64,000 nt of DNA from Clostridium magnum DSM 2767. GTDB lineage: Bacteria > Bacillota > Clostridia > Clostridiales > Clostridiaceae. Under the pieces are notes generated by a model. That model saw only the letters and a list, made by a program, of their open reading frames with translations, did no database searches and was not told the origin of the DNA. The DNA lies in contig NZ_LWAE01000007.1 in the NCBI RefSeq assembly GCF_001623875.1, positions 186,001-250,000 of the forward strand, in the 5' to 3' direction. Below are positions 22,001-30,259 of the stretch, piece by piece. Every line of letters begins with the position of its first letter. Position 1 is the stretch's first letter. The translations under genes were made by a program, and so were the position numbers.

Positions 22001-22821
22001 AAAATACAGTTGAAAGCTTTAAGCAGGCAAAGATTAAAGGTGAAAAATTAACTATGCTTACAGCTTATGATTATTCTACTGCTAAGCTAATGGATAAGGC
22101 AGGCGTTAACAGTATACTAGTTGGTGATTCTTTAGCTATGGTATGTCTTGGACATAAAAATACATTAAGTGTAACAATGGAAGAAATGATTCACCATACC
22201 CGTGCAGTTACTAGAGGGGTGGAAAATGCTTTAGTAGTTGCTGATATGCCTTTTATGTCTTACCATACTTCCGTATATGATGCAGTTAAAAATGCTGGTA
22301 GACTTGTAAAAGAAGCTCAGGCAGATGCAATAAAGCTTGAAGGTGGTGCTTCTGTTTGTGAACAGGTAAAAGCCATAGTAAATGCTCAAATTCCGGTTAT
22401 GGGACATTTGGGACTAACACCTCAATCAGTCAATATGTTTGGCGGATTTAAGGTTCAAGGCAGAGCCTTAGAAACTGCTAAGCAAATAATAGAAGATGCT
22501 AAAAGGCTGGAGGAGGCTGGTGTTTTTTCTATAGTACTTGAGGGAATACCTGCTGCACTGGGAAAAATTATTACAGAGAACGTTTCAGTTCCAACTATAG
22601 GTATTGGTGCCGGTAAAAATTGTGATGGTCAGGTGCTTGTTTATCAAGATATGCTTGGAATGTTCTCTGATTTTACTCCTAAATTTGTAAAACGATTTGC
22701 TAATATAGGAGATATCATGACGGAAGGTATAAAAAATTATATAAAAGAAGTAAATGAAGGCACTTTCCCAGGAAAAGAACATAGTTTTAGTATAGATGAA
22801 GAAATTATAAACAAACTATAA
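21997..22821 (+). CDS. panB: 3-methyl-2-oxobutanoate hydroxymethyltransferase PanB
   Basis: PanB transfers a hydroxymethyl group from methylene-THF to 2-oxoisovalerate to give ketopantoate, the first pantothenate step. The 274-residue protein has LTAYDYSTAK, SILVGDSLAMV, ADMPFMSYH, KLEGGASVCEQV, MGHLGLTPQSVN and GIGAGKNCDGQVLV, all standard family blocks. It overlaps panG by four bases and is followed by panC 30 bp later. Its substrate is also the likely substrate of the oxidoreductase cluster at 24.8-27.4 kb. Confidence 0.97.
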   Translation: MKNTVESFKQAKIKGEKLTMLTAYDYSTAKLMDKAGVNSILVGDSLAMVCLGHKNTLSVTMEEMIHHTRAVTRGVENALVVADMPFMSYHTSVYDAVKNAGRLVKEAQADAIKLEGGASVCEQVKAIVNAQIPVMGHLGLTPQSVNMFGGFKVQGRALETAKQIIEDAKRLEEAGVFSIVLEGIPAALGKIITENVSVPTIGIGAGKNCDGQVLVYQDMLGMFSDFTPKFVKRFANIGDIMTEGIKNYIKEVNEGTFPGKEHSFSIDEEIINKL

Positions 22822-22851
22822 ACAAAGCATAATTAGAGAGGAGGTATAATT

Positions 22852-23694
22852 GTGAAAGTTGTTAATAGTATAAAAGAATTAAGAAGTCATATAAATACCT
22901 GGAAAAGGCGAGGTCACGAAATAGGTCTTGTACCTACAATGGGATATTTGCATGAAGGTCATAAAAGTTTAATAAATGCAGCGTCAGATGATAACAGTAA
23001 AGTTGTAGTTTCTATATTTGTAAATCCTATTCAATTTGGAGCAAATGAGGATTTAGATAGTTATCCAAGAGATATTGAAAGAGATTCTAAAATATGTGAA
23101 GCTGCTGGGGCAGATTTGATATTCAATCCTTCACCAGAGGAAATGTACGGTGAAAATTTCTCAACATATATAGATGTAGAAGGTCTTACAGAAGAGTTAT
23201 GTGGTGCCAAACGTCCAGGTCATTTCAGAGGTGTGTGTACTGTTGTTTCCAAGCTTTTTAATATAGTAAATCCTACTAGAGCTTATTTTGGAGAAAAAGA
23301 TGCTCAACAACTTGCAGTTATAAAGCGAATGGTAGCAGACTTAAATTTTGATATAGAGATAATAGGATGTCCCATTGTTAGAGAGGAAGATGGTCTTGCA
23401 AAAAGTTCAAGGAATACATATCTCTCAGAAGAAGAAAGAAAAGCATCTTTGGTTTTAAATAGAAGTCTTTTAAAAGCAAAAAGTGCCTTAAAGGAAGGCA
23501 TAAAGGATTCGGATAAGTTAGTACAAATAATATCACAAGAACTAAATAAAGAACCTTTAGCTAAAATAGATTATATAGAAATAGTAGATAGTACCTCGTT
23601 AAAACCTGTAAAAAATATTGATAGGCCTGTACTTGTTGCCATAGCTATATATATAGGAAAAACAAGACTTATAGATAATTTTATATTTCAATAA
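22852..23694 (+). CDS. panC: Pantothenate synthetase PanC
   Basis: PanC joins pantoate and beta-alanine using ATP. The 280-residue protein has the nucleotide motif PTMGYLHEGHKSL, FVNPIQFG, YFGEKDAQQLAVI and GLAKSSRNTYLS. The start is a GTG with GAGGAGG upstream. It ends the panG-panB-panC operon. No panD (aspartate decarboxylase) is present, so beta-alanine must come from elsewhere in the genome or outside. Confidence 0.97.
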   Translation: MKVVNSIKELRSHINTWKRRGHEIGLVPTMGYLHEGHKSLINAASDDNSKVVVSIFVNPIQFGANEDLDSYPRDIERDSKICEAAGADLIFNPSPEEMYGENFSTYIDVEGLTEELCGAKRPGHFRGVCTVVSKLFNIVNPTRAYFGEKDAQQLAVIKRMVADLNFDIEIIGCPIVREEDGLAKSSRNTYLSEEERKASLVLNRSLLKAKSALKEGIKDSDKLVQIISQELNKEPLAKIDYIEIVDSTSLKPVKNIDRPVLVAIAIYIGKTRLIDNFIFQ

Positions 23695-23706
23695 ATAATA
23701 TAACTT

Positions 23707-23738
23707 TAAGATGGTAAAACAACCATCTTATTTTTTTG
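23707..23738 (+). terminator. Terminator after panC
   Basis: TAAGATGGT pairs with ACCATCTTA, followed by seven T. Confidence 0.9.
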
Positions 23739-23850
23739 TGTAACTACATGAGAAATATTAAATAAAAACACTGTTTCAACAAATTATAAGAAATAACATA
23801 ACATATGTAAAGAATTTACATATAATATAGTAGTACATAAAAATTAGTTT

Positions 23851-24031
23851 ATGAAGTGAAACTTGAATCAGATGGGGTTTCGTCTACGACCCGGGGCTTT
23901 GCCCGTTAAATGCCATTTAGGCATTTATAACCCCCACCTAATTCTTAGTTGAACGAATCCAGGGACATAACCGCTCTTTACTCACACTTTGAAGAAGATG
24001 GGAGTATTAGAGCGGGTAGTCATCGGATAAA
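23851..24031 (+). repeat. Repeat A, copy 1
   Basis: It starts ATGAAGTGAAACTTGAATCA and ends GAGCGGGTAGTCATCGGATA. Compared with copy 2, the first hairpin holds an extra GC-rich segment (CCCGGGGCTTTGCCCG and a TGCCATTTAGGCA hairpin). Common parts are TTAGTTGAACGAATCCAGGG and GAGTATTAGAGCGGG. CCGCTC and GAGCGG can pair across the second half. It fills most of the 363-bp gap after panC and ends 27 bp before the next gene. Confidence 0.85.
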
Positions 24032-24057
24032 TTGATTATTTAAAAGAGGTGATATAA

Positions 24058-24720
24058 GTGAATAGAATTAGAATTTTTACAGGACATTTTGGAAGTGGAA
24101 AGACTGAGTTATCAATTAATTGTGCCATAAGTCTTGCCAGTGAAGGGAAAAAAGTAGCTATCGTAGACTTGGATATAGTAAATCCCTATTTTTGTACAAG
24201 AGATATCAAGGCTGAACTTGAAGATAGGGGTATAAGAGTAGTAGCGTCAGACTCTAAACTGTCTAATGCAGAGCTAATGGTAGTGCCTGCTGAAGTACTA
24301 GCCGTGTTTAATGATAAAAGCTATGAAGTAGTTATGGACATAGGCGGGGATGCCCAAGGAGCTGTAGTTCTAGGTCAATATAATAGATATCTTAGTGAAG
24401 AACCCTACGATATGTACTTTGTTATAAATAACAACAGACCTCTTACGTCAAATAATGATGATATAGAAGATTATATAAAGGCTATACAGCTGACATCAAG
24501 ACTTAAGGTAACTCATTTAATAGCTAATACTAATATGTCTTATGAGACTTCTGTAGAAGATATAATAAATGGAGATAGGTTAGCTAGTAAGTTATCTAAA
24601 AAGTTGAATATTGCTCATAAGTATACAGTATGTAGAAGAGATTTAATAGCTGAGGTTAAAGGAAAAGTGGAAGGTGAAATTTATCCTATAGATACATTTA
24701 TGAAATTGCCTTGGACATAA
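24058..24720 (+). CDS. ParA/MinD-like ATP-binding protein
   Basis: The 220-residue P-loop ATPase has a Walker A motif GHFGSGKTE, a Walker A' style VDLDIVNPYF, and switch-like DIGGDAQG. Its start is a GTG with AGAGGTG upstream. The protein belongs to the CobQ/MinD/ParA-like nucleotide-binding group; the lack of a second deviant Lys means a classical Par role is doubtful. It lies 137 bp before the genes of a 2-oxoacid:ferredoxin oxidoreductase. A role in assembly or Fe-S maturation of that enzyme is possible but is only inference from position. Confidence 0.8.
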   Translation: MNRIRIFTGHFGSGKTELSINCAISLASEGKKVAIVDLDIVNPYFCTRDIKAELEDRGIRVVASDSKLSNAELMVVPAEVLAVFNDKSYEVVMDIGGDAQGAVVLGQYNRYLSEEPYDMYFVINNNRPLTSNNDDIEDYIKAIQLTSRLKVTHLIANTNMSYETSVEDIINGDRLASKLSKKLNIAHKYTVCRRDLIAEVKGKVEGEIYPIDTFMKLPWT

Positions 24721-24857
24721 GTTATGGGTATTGAACTGCTGTTTAATTATAGAAATCAAATTTATATAAATGAGTTACAAAGTCTACATAATTCTATTTA
24801 AGTTCTACTTTATTAAAAGAACTTATAAATCAGCAATACTTGAGGAGGGAATTTCTT

Positions 24858-25070
24858 ATGCCAAAAGTAAGTTTTAGGGAAGACCGATGTAAAGGTTGTG
24901 GACTTTGTATAACTGTATGTCCTAAAAAAATAATAAATTTTGTAGATAAACTTAATGCAAAAGGATATCATTCAGCTAATGTTCCAGTTAATAAGATGGA
25001 AGAATGCGTAGGGTGTGCAGCTTGTGGAAGAATATGCCCAGATTGTGTAATAACAGTTGAAAAAGAGTAA
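24858..25070 (+). CDS. 2-oxoacid:ferredoxin oxidoreductase, delta (ferredoxin) subunit
   Basis: This 70-residue 2[4Fe-4S] ferredoxin-like protein has the motifs CKGCGLCITVCPKK and CVGCAACGRICPDC. It carries electrons from the catalytic subunits to ferredoxin. The ATG at 24858 has GAGGAGGGA upstream; an earlier TTG in frame at 24840 overlaps that site. It is the first gene of the set delta-alpha-beta-gamma, 12 bp before the alpha subunit. Confidence 0.93.
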   Translation: MPKVSFREDRCKGCGLCITVCPKKIINFVDKLNAKGYHSANVPVNKMEECVGCAACGRICPDCVITVEKE

Positions 25071-25082
25071 GGGGGATGTATT

Positions 25083-26153
25083 ATGGCAAAGAAGGTATTA
25101 ATGAAGGGTAGTGAAGCCATAGGAGAGGCAGCCATTAGAGCAAATTGTAAAGCATTCTTTGGTTATCCAATTACCCCTCAAACTGAAGTTGCAGCTTATA
25201 TGGCAAGGAAAATGCCTAAAATGGGAAGAATATTTATCCAAGCCGAAAGTGAAGTTGCTGCTATAAACATGGTTTATGGTGCAGCAGGAACTGGAGTAAG
25301 ATGCATGACATCATCAAGTTCACCAGGAATAAGCTTAAAAGCAGAGGGGATTTCATATATTGCAGCTGCAGAGTTGCCTTGTGTTATTATAAATATAGTT
25401 AGAGGAGGCCCAGGTCTTGGAAGTATACAACCAGCTCAATCAGACTACTTCCAAGCTACAAAAGGTGGAGGACATGGGGATTTTAACATGCCAGTATTTG
25501 CTCCAGCATCGGTACAAGAAATGGTTGATTTAATACAAGATGCTTTTGATGTAGCTGATATTTATAGAACTCCTTGTATGGTAATGGGAGACGGAATGTT
25601 AGGACAGATGATGGAGCCAGTCCAGTTTAAAGAAAGAGAGCAAAAACAGCTTCCAGAGAAAACATGGGCAGCTACTGGACTAAAAGGAAGAAAAGAGCAT
25701 AATGTTATAAACTCATTATATTTAGAACCAGATCAATTAGAAAAGCATAATATACACCTTCAAGAAAAATATGCTGATATCAAAGCAAAGGAAGCAAGAT
25801 ATGAATTATTCAATTGTGAAGCAGAGCGCGATTTAATACTAGTTGCATATGGAACTACAGCAAGAATATGTGAAAACGTTATCAAAACGGCAGGAAAAGA
25901 AGGAATAAAATTAGGATTAGTTAGACCAATAACCTTATGGCCATTCCCAGTAGAAGCCTTTGAAATTATTATTGATAGGGCAAAACATGGTTTACTTTCA
26001 GTAGAAATGAATTGCGGACAAATGGTTGAGGACGTTAGACTTGTCACAAAGGGAAGAAAGCCAGTCTATTTCTATGGTAGATCTGGTGGTATGGTTCCTG
26101 ATCCTACAGATGTATTAAATAAAGTTAAGTTGATAGTAGGAGGTGCAAAATAA
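25083..26153 (+). CDS. vorB: 2-oxoacid:ferredoxin oxidoreductase, alpha subunit (VorB/KorA type)
   Basis: This family oxidatively decarboxylates 2-oxoacids to acyl-CoA and reduces ferredoxin. The 356-residue protein has the pyruvate/ketoisovalerate oxidoreductase core: FFGYPITPQTEVAAYMA, QAESEVAAINMVYGAAGTG, TSSSSPGISLKAEG and RGGPGLGSIQP. The sequence type matches VorB. Whether branched-chain oxoacids or 2-oxoglutarate is preferred cannot be read directly, but the ptb-buk genes downstream favour an acyl-CoA that can be turned into acid and ATP. Its stop overlaps the beta-subunit ATG. Confidence 0.92.
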   Translation: MAKKVLMKGSEAIGEAAIRANCKAFFGYPITPQTEVAAYMARKMPKMGRIFIQAESEVAAINMVYGAAGTGVRCMTSSSSPGISLKAEGISYIAAAELPCVIINIVRGGPGLGSIQPAQSDYFQATKGGGHGDFNMPVFAPASVQEMVDLIQDAFDVADIYRTPCMVMGDGMLGQMMEPVQFKEREQKQLPEKTWAATGLKGRKEHNVINSLYLEPDQLEKHNIHLQEKYADIKAKEARYELFNCEAERDLILVAYGTTARICENVIKTAGKEGIKLGLVRPITLWPFPVEAFEIIIDRAKHGLLSVEMNCGQMVEDVRLVTKGRKPVYFYGRSGGMVPDPTDVLNKVKLIVGGAK

Positions 26154-26902
26154 TGGCTATAATATATGAAAAACCAAAGGCATTATTAGATGTACCTACA
26201 CATTATTGCCCGGGATGTACTCATGGTGTAATTCATAAATTAGTTGCTGAAGCTATAGATGAATTTGGGATATTAGATAAAACTATAGGAGTAATACCGG
26301 TTGGATGTTCTGTTTTAGCATATAAATATTTTGCCTGTGATATGTTTGGATCTGCACATGGGAGAGCGCCAGCAGTTGCTACAGGTATAAAGAGAACAAA
26401 TCCTGATAAAGTAGTATTCACCTATCAAGGAGATGGTGACCTTGCAGCAATAGGTACTGCTGAAATAGTTCACGCAGCAGCAAGAGGAGAAAATATCACT
26501 TCAGTATTTGTGAATAACTGTATTTATGGTATGACTGGTGGACAAATGGCTCCAACCACATTACCAGGCCAAGTAACTGAAACTTCACCATATGGAAGGG
26601 ATGTAAAGCAAGCCGGGTATCCAATAAGAATTTCTGAAATGATTTCAACTCTAGATGGTTCATGTTATGTAGAGAGAGTTTCCGTAGATACAGTTCCTAA
26701 TATATTAAAAGCTAAGAAAGCCATAAAGAAGGCTTTCCAAAATCAGTTAGAAGGAAAGGGCTTCTCTATGATAGAAGTTTTATCAATTTGTCCAACTAAC
26801 TGGGGGTTAAATCCTTCAGAAGCAATGCAATGGTTGAGAGATAATATGATACCTTACTACCCTCTTGGAGTTAAGAAGGATACAACTGAGGAGGTGAAAT
26901 AA
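26153..26902 (+). CDS. 2-oxoacid:ferredoxin oxidoreductase, beta (TPP-binding) subunit
   Basis: The 249-residue subunit binds thiamine pyrophosphate. HYCPGCTHG near residue 18, SAHGRAPAVATG, and the TPP/Mg motif GDGDLAAIGTAE followed by FVNNCIYGMTGGQMAPTT are all present. It overlaps the alpha gene by one base, and the gamma gene begins two bases after it. Such tight coupling indicates one operon and a 1:1 complex. Confidence 0.94.
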   Translation: MAIIYEKPKALLDVPTHYCPGCTHGVIHKLVAEAIDEFGILDKTIGVIPVGCSVLAYKYFACDMFGSAHGRAPAVATGIKRTNPDKVVFTYQGDGDLAAIGTAEIVHAAARGENITSVFVNNCIYGMTGGQMAPTTLPGQVTETSPYGRDVKQAGYPIRISEMISTLDGSCYVERVSVDTVPNILKAKKAIKKAFQNQLEGKGFSMIEVLSICPTNWGLNPSEAMQWLRDNMIPYYPLGVKKDTTEEVK

Positions 26903-26903
26903 A

Positions 26904-27434
26904 ATGGTATCTGAGCAAATAATTTTTGCAGGCTTTGGAGGGCAAGGTATATTATCTATTGGTAAGTTTCTTGCTTATGCAGGAATGGATGCTAATTTAA
27001 ACGTTTCGTGGTTACCTTCATACGGTCCGGAAATGAGGGGAGGTACAGCAAACTGTTCAGTTATATTAACTGATGAAAGCATAGGCTCGCCAATAGTTAC
27101 AAAAGCTGATAGTTTAGTTGTAATGAACAGACCTTCTTTAGATAAATTTGAAGATTCAGTTGCTTCAAATGGCGTTATAATAATAGACTCAGATTTAGTA
27201 GATAGAATGCCTAGAAGAACAGATGTAGATGTTATAGCAATTCCTGCTCAAACCATTGCAGAAAGATTAGGAAGTAAAAAAATTGCTAACATGGTTCTTT
27301 TAGGAGCACTTGTTAAGAAGACAGGAATAGTTTCAGTAAAAGCATTAATTAACTCATTAAAGATTCACGGAAAAGAGGAATTTTTTGAAATAAATAAGAA
27401 AGCTGTTGAAAAAGGCGTAGAGTGTATAAAGTAG
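26904..27434 (+). CDS. 2-oxoacid:ferredoxin oxidoreductase, gamma subunit
   Basis: The 176-residue subunit has the family start IIFAGFGGQGILSIGKFLAYAG, then WLPSYGPEMRGGTANCSV and the late KIANMVLLGALV. It completes the four-subunit enzyme. A GAGGTGA site lies at the end of the beta gene. It is followed by repeat B and then ptb. Confidence 0.94.
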   Translation: MVSEQIIFAGFGGQGILSIGKFLAYAGMDANLNVSWLPSYGPEMRGGTANCSVILTDESIGSPIVTKADSLVVMNRPSLDKFEDSVASNGVIIIDSDLVDRMPRRTDVDVIAIPAQTIAERLGSKKIANMVLLGALVKKTGIVSVKALINSLKIHGKEEFFEINKKAVEKGVECIK

Positions 27435-27447
27435 AATATTCAAGTTT

Positions 27448-27512
27448 CATTCGCAGCTCTAAAATTCAGATGGGGTAAAAGAATCCCCATTTGAATTAAG
27501 ATTTTGCTTCAA
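27448..27512 (+). repeat. Repeat B, copy 3
   Basis: It reads CATTCGCAGCTCTAAAATTC, then AGATGGGGTAAAAGAATCCC with right arm CCCATTTGAATT, and TTGCTTCAA. It lies 14 bp after the gamma-subunit stop codon, between the oxidoreductase genes and ptb. Confidence 0.82.
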
Positions 27513-27675
27513 GCACATATTTTTTACTTAAAATATGCTTATCGTAAATAAAAAGGTCAAATATTAAAATATAGGCGTTGATAAATAGGGCTAACTAATT
27601 TGCATATTAATGAAGAAACTAGAGAACGGTTAGTCTTTATTCAAGTTCAAGGTTTACGAAGCGGAGGTGGTATTA

Positions 27676-28602
27676 ATGATTAAGAATTTTGAAGAGGTAT
27701 TACAAAAGGTTAAACATCAAAAGATAAAAAAATTAGCAGTAGCTGTTGCACAGGATAGGCATGTTCTTGAAGCAATAAAAGATGCAGATGAACAAGGAAT
27801 AGCACAGGCCATATTGGTAGGGGATAGGGTTAAAATTGCTGCTATTGCAGAGCAGTTATATATGGACTTAACTAGATTTGAACTTGTAGATGAAGCTGAT
27901 AACAATAAGGCTGCTTTAAAAGCTGTTGAATTAGCAGTCTTAGGTAAAGCTGATATGGTAATGAAAGGGCTTATTGATACTGCAAGCTTCCTAAGGGCAG
28001 TATTAAATAAGGAAAATGGGTTAAGAACTGGGAAGCTAATGTCTCATGTGGCTGTATTTGAAATAAATAATTTTGATAGATTAATATTTCTAACTGATGG
28101 AGCATTTAATATGTATCCTGAGCTTAAGGATAAAATAGATATTGTTAATAATGCAGTAGTGGTTGCAAAAGCTGTTGGAGTAGAAAATCCTAAAGTTGCA
28201 CCTGTATGTGCTGTAGAAGTTGTGAATCCAAGTATGCCAGCTACAGTTGATGCCGCCATCCTTTCAAAGATGAATGATAGGGGACAGATAAAAGGATGTA
28301 TAATTGATGGTCCTTTGGCATTAGACAATGCCATATCAGAAGAGGCTGCTGCTCATAAAGGGGTAAAGGGCCCTGTGGCTGGTAAAGCAGATATATTATT
28401 GGTACCAAATATTGAGGCTGGAAACATAATGTATAAGACATTGACCTATACTTCAAATTGTAAAAATGGCGGACTTCTTATTGGAACATCTGCACCGGTT
28501 GTTCTAACTTCAAGAAGTGACAGTCATGAATCAAAAATGTATTCAATAGCTTTAGCAGCTTTAGTTGCTGATGAAATAAGGACATTCAAGTCCGAAACTT
28601 AA
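27676..28602 (+). CDS. ptb: Phosphate butyryltransferase
   Basis: Ptb converts butyryl-CoA (or branched acyl-CoA) and phosphate to acyl phosphate. The 308-residue protein has the phosphate acetyl/butyryltransferase fold with AQAILVGDRVKI, ADMVMKGLIDTASFLRAVL, LTDGAFNMYP, and near the C-terminus DILLVPNIEAGNIMYKTL and TSRSDSHESKMYSI. The ATG at 27676 has GGAGG nine bases upstream; an upstream GTG in frame overlaps that site. buk follows after a 310-bp gap filled by D element 2. Confidence 0.95.
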   Translation: MIKNFEEVLQKVKHQKIKKLAVAVAQDRHVLEAIKDADEQGIAQAILVGDRVKIAAIAEQLYMDLTRFELVDEADNNKAALKAVELAVLGKADMVMKGLIDTASFLRAVLNKENGLRTGKLMSHVAVFEINNFDRLIFLTDGAFNMYPELKDKIDIVNNAVVVAKAVGVENPKVAPVCAVEVVNPSMPATVDAAILSKMNDRGQIKGCIIDGPLALDNAISEEAAAHKGVKGPVAGKADILLVPNIEAGNIMYKTLTYTSNCKNGGLLIGTSAPVVLTSRSDSHESKMYSIALAALVADEIRTFKSET

Positions 28603-28816
28603 CTTATACTCCATGATATATTTCCATGTTTCGACACGTTAAATATTTTAAATTAATCTAAAGCTCGAATTCTAGAAAAATCTAAGAAGCCTAGCTAAAC
28701 TCGTACCTCAGACATAGCTAAGCTTCTAAGATTTTTTTAGAATCCTCGCTAAGATTAATAAAAAATATTTAAATGTATCTCAACATTGGAAATATATCAT
28801 TACGTATAAATTAAGT
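28602..28816. repeat. D element 2: long palindrome between ptb and buk
   Basis: This inverted repeat of about 215 bp begins in the ptb stop codon. The outer arms are GATATATTTCCATGTT with AACATTGGAAATATATC. The middle stem is TTAAATATTTTAAATTAATCT with AGATTAATAAAAAATATTTAA. The inner stem TCTAAGAAGCCTAGCT pairs with AGCTAAGCTTCTAAGA. The apical loop AAACTCGTACCTCAGACAT (28697-28715) and internal loops TCTAAAGCTCG and CCTCGCTAAGA match D1 and D3, although the stems are unrelated. It could attenuate, terminate or stabilise the ptb transcript relative to buk. Confidence 0.85.
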
Positions 28817-28912
28817 TTCTAGTTTAGATATCTATATATAAGTAAAAGTGGATAGAGCTATAGATGCTATAGAATCAGTACATAACATTTCTAGTATTGA
28901 GGAGGTAATACT

Positions 28913-29983
28913 ATGCCTTATAAATTGCTAGTAATTAATCCTGGTTCTACATCAACTAAGATAGGTGTATATGAAGATGAGAAAGAACTTTTAGAGGAAA
29001 CCTTAAGGCATTCCTATGAAGAGATAGAGAAATATGCTACCATATATGATGAATATGAATTTAGAAAGAGTACCATACTACAAGTTTTAAAAAATAAGAA
29101 CTTTGATATAAATTCGCTAGATGCAGTAGTTGGGAGAGGTGGATTGTTAAAACCAATAATAAGTGGTACCTATGTTGTAAATAAAGTAATGCTTAATGAT
29201 TTGAGAGCAGGAATACAGGGACAGCATGCAGCAAACCTTGGTGGAATAATAGCATATGAAATAGGAGAATCTTTAAACCTACCTGCATTTATAGTAGATC
29301 CAGTTGTTGTAGACGAAATAGAGGAGGTTGCAAGGGTATCAGGTGTACCAGAGATACAAAGAAGAAGTATATTCCACGCACTTAATCAAAAGGCTGTTGC
29401 AAAGAGGTATGCTAAGGAATTAGGAAAAGCCTATCAGGATTTAAATCTTATTGTTGCACATATGGGCGGTGGAGTATCAGTAGGAGCCCATAAGGCCGGA
29501 AGAGTTATAGATGTAAATAATGCGTTAGACGGAGAAGGTCCATTCTCAACAGAAAGATCTGGAGGGGTTCCCGTTGGTGATCTTGTAAAGCTGTGCTTCA
29601 GCGGGAAATATACTATACTTGATGTTAAAAAGAAAATCACAGGTAAAGGAGGAGTTTTTGCTTATTTAAAAACTAATGATTTTAGAGTAGTAGAAAAAAA
29701 GGCATTCGAAGGGGACTCAAATGCAAAATTAGTGCTTGATGCTTTTGTATATCAAATTGCTAAAGAAATAGGTCAGTGTGGAGCAGTTCTTTGCGGTAAA
29801 GTAGATGCTATAATACTTACAGGGGGAGTTGCATATAGTAGTCAGGTAACAGGGGCGCTTAAGGAAATGGTATCATTTCTTGGGCCGGTAGTAGTCTATC
29901 CTGGAGAGGATGAGTTGTTAGCACTAGCTGAAGGTGGATTGAGAGTATTAATGGGAGAAGAAGAAGCTAGGGAGTATAAGTAA
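28913..29983 (+). CDS. buk: Butyrate kinase
   Basis: Butyrate kinase makes ATP and acid from acyl phosphate. The 356-residue protein is of the acetate/butyrate kinase (ASKHA) family. It has the N-terminal phosphate loop VINPGSTSTKIGVYED, RGGLLKPIISGTYVVN, the HMGGGVSVGAHKAGRV motif and LTGGVAYSSQ. GAGGAGG lies upstream of the ATG. Together with Ptb and the oxidoreductase it would allow 2-oxoacid oxidation with substrate-level phosphorylation. Its last codon, stop and terminator are copied at 33566-33628. Confidence 0.96.
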   Translation: MPYKLLVINPGSTSTKIGVYEDEKELLEETLRHSYEEIEKYATIYDEYEFRKSTILQVLKNKNFDINSLDAVVGRGGLLKPIISGTYVVNKVMLNDLRAGIQGQHAANLGGIIAYEIGESLNLPAFIVDPVVVDEIEEVARVSGVPEIQRRSIFHALNQKAVAKRYAKELGKAYQDLNLIVAHMGGGVSVGAHKAGRVIDVNNALDGEGPFSTERSGGVPVGDLVKLCFSGKYTILDVKKKITGKGGVFAYLKTNDFRVVEKKAFEGDSNAKLVLDAFVYQIAKEIGQCGAVLCGKVDAIILTGGVAYSSQVTGALKEMVSFLGPVVVYPGEDELLALAEGGLRVLMGEEEAREYK

Positions 29984-30038
29984 GTTATATTTAAGACGGT
30001 AAAAAATAACCGTCTTTTTTATATTTTTTAAATTTCGT
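29978..30038 (+). repeat. Direct repeat T, copy 1: buk stop codon and terminator
   Basis: This 61-bp segment begins with the last codon and stop of buk (AAGTAA) and includes the terminator AAGACGGT/ACCGTCTT with its T run (29993-30020), then ATATTTTTTAAATTTCGT. Copy 2 is at 33566-33628 and differs by two inserted bases. Confidence 0.92.
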
Positions 30039-30055
30039 GTAACAAAAACAGAAAC

Positions 30056-30088
30056 CACACTAGATGAAATAATCCAGTGTGATTTTTT
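30056..30088 (+). terminator. Second hairpin terminator after buk
   Basis: CACACTAGAT pairs with ATCCAGTGTG, followed by six T (30083-30088). It backs up the terminator at 29993-30020. Confidence 0.75.
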
Positions 30089-30259
30089 AACTGCAAAGTA
30101 GCTATAAGTTTATGTATTATTAATTTGTATAAATTCATTACTTTCAATACTATTTTGTAGAATTAACTTGAAATTACTGTTATAATATCTATATAAGTTG
30201 GAATATTTGACCTTATTTTTAAGGAATGTATTCCATAGTTAAAGGGGGAAATTTTAATT

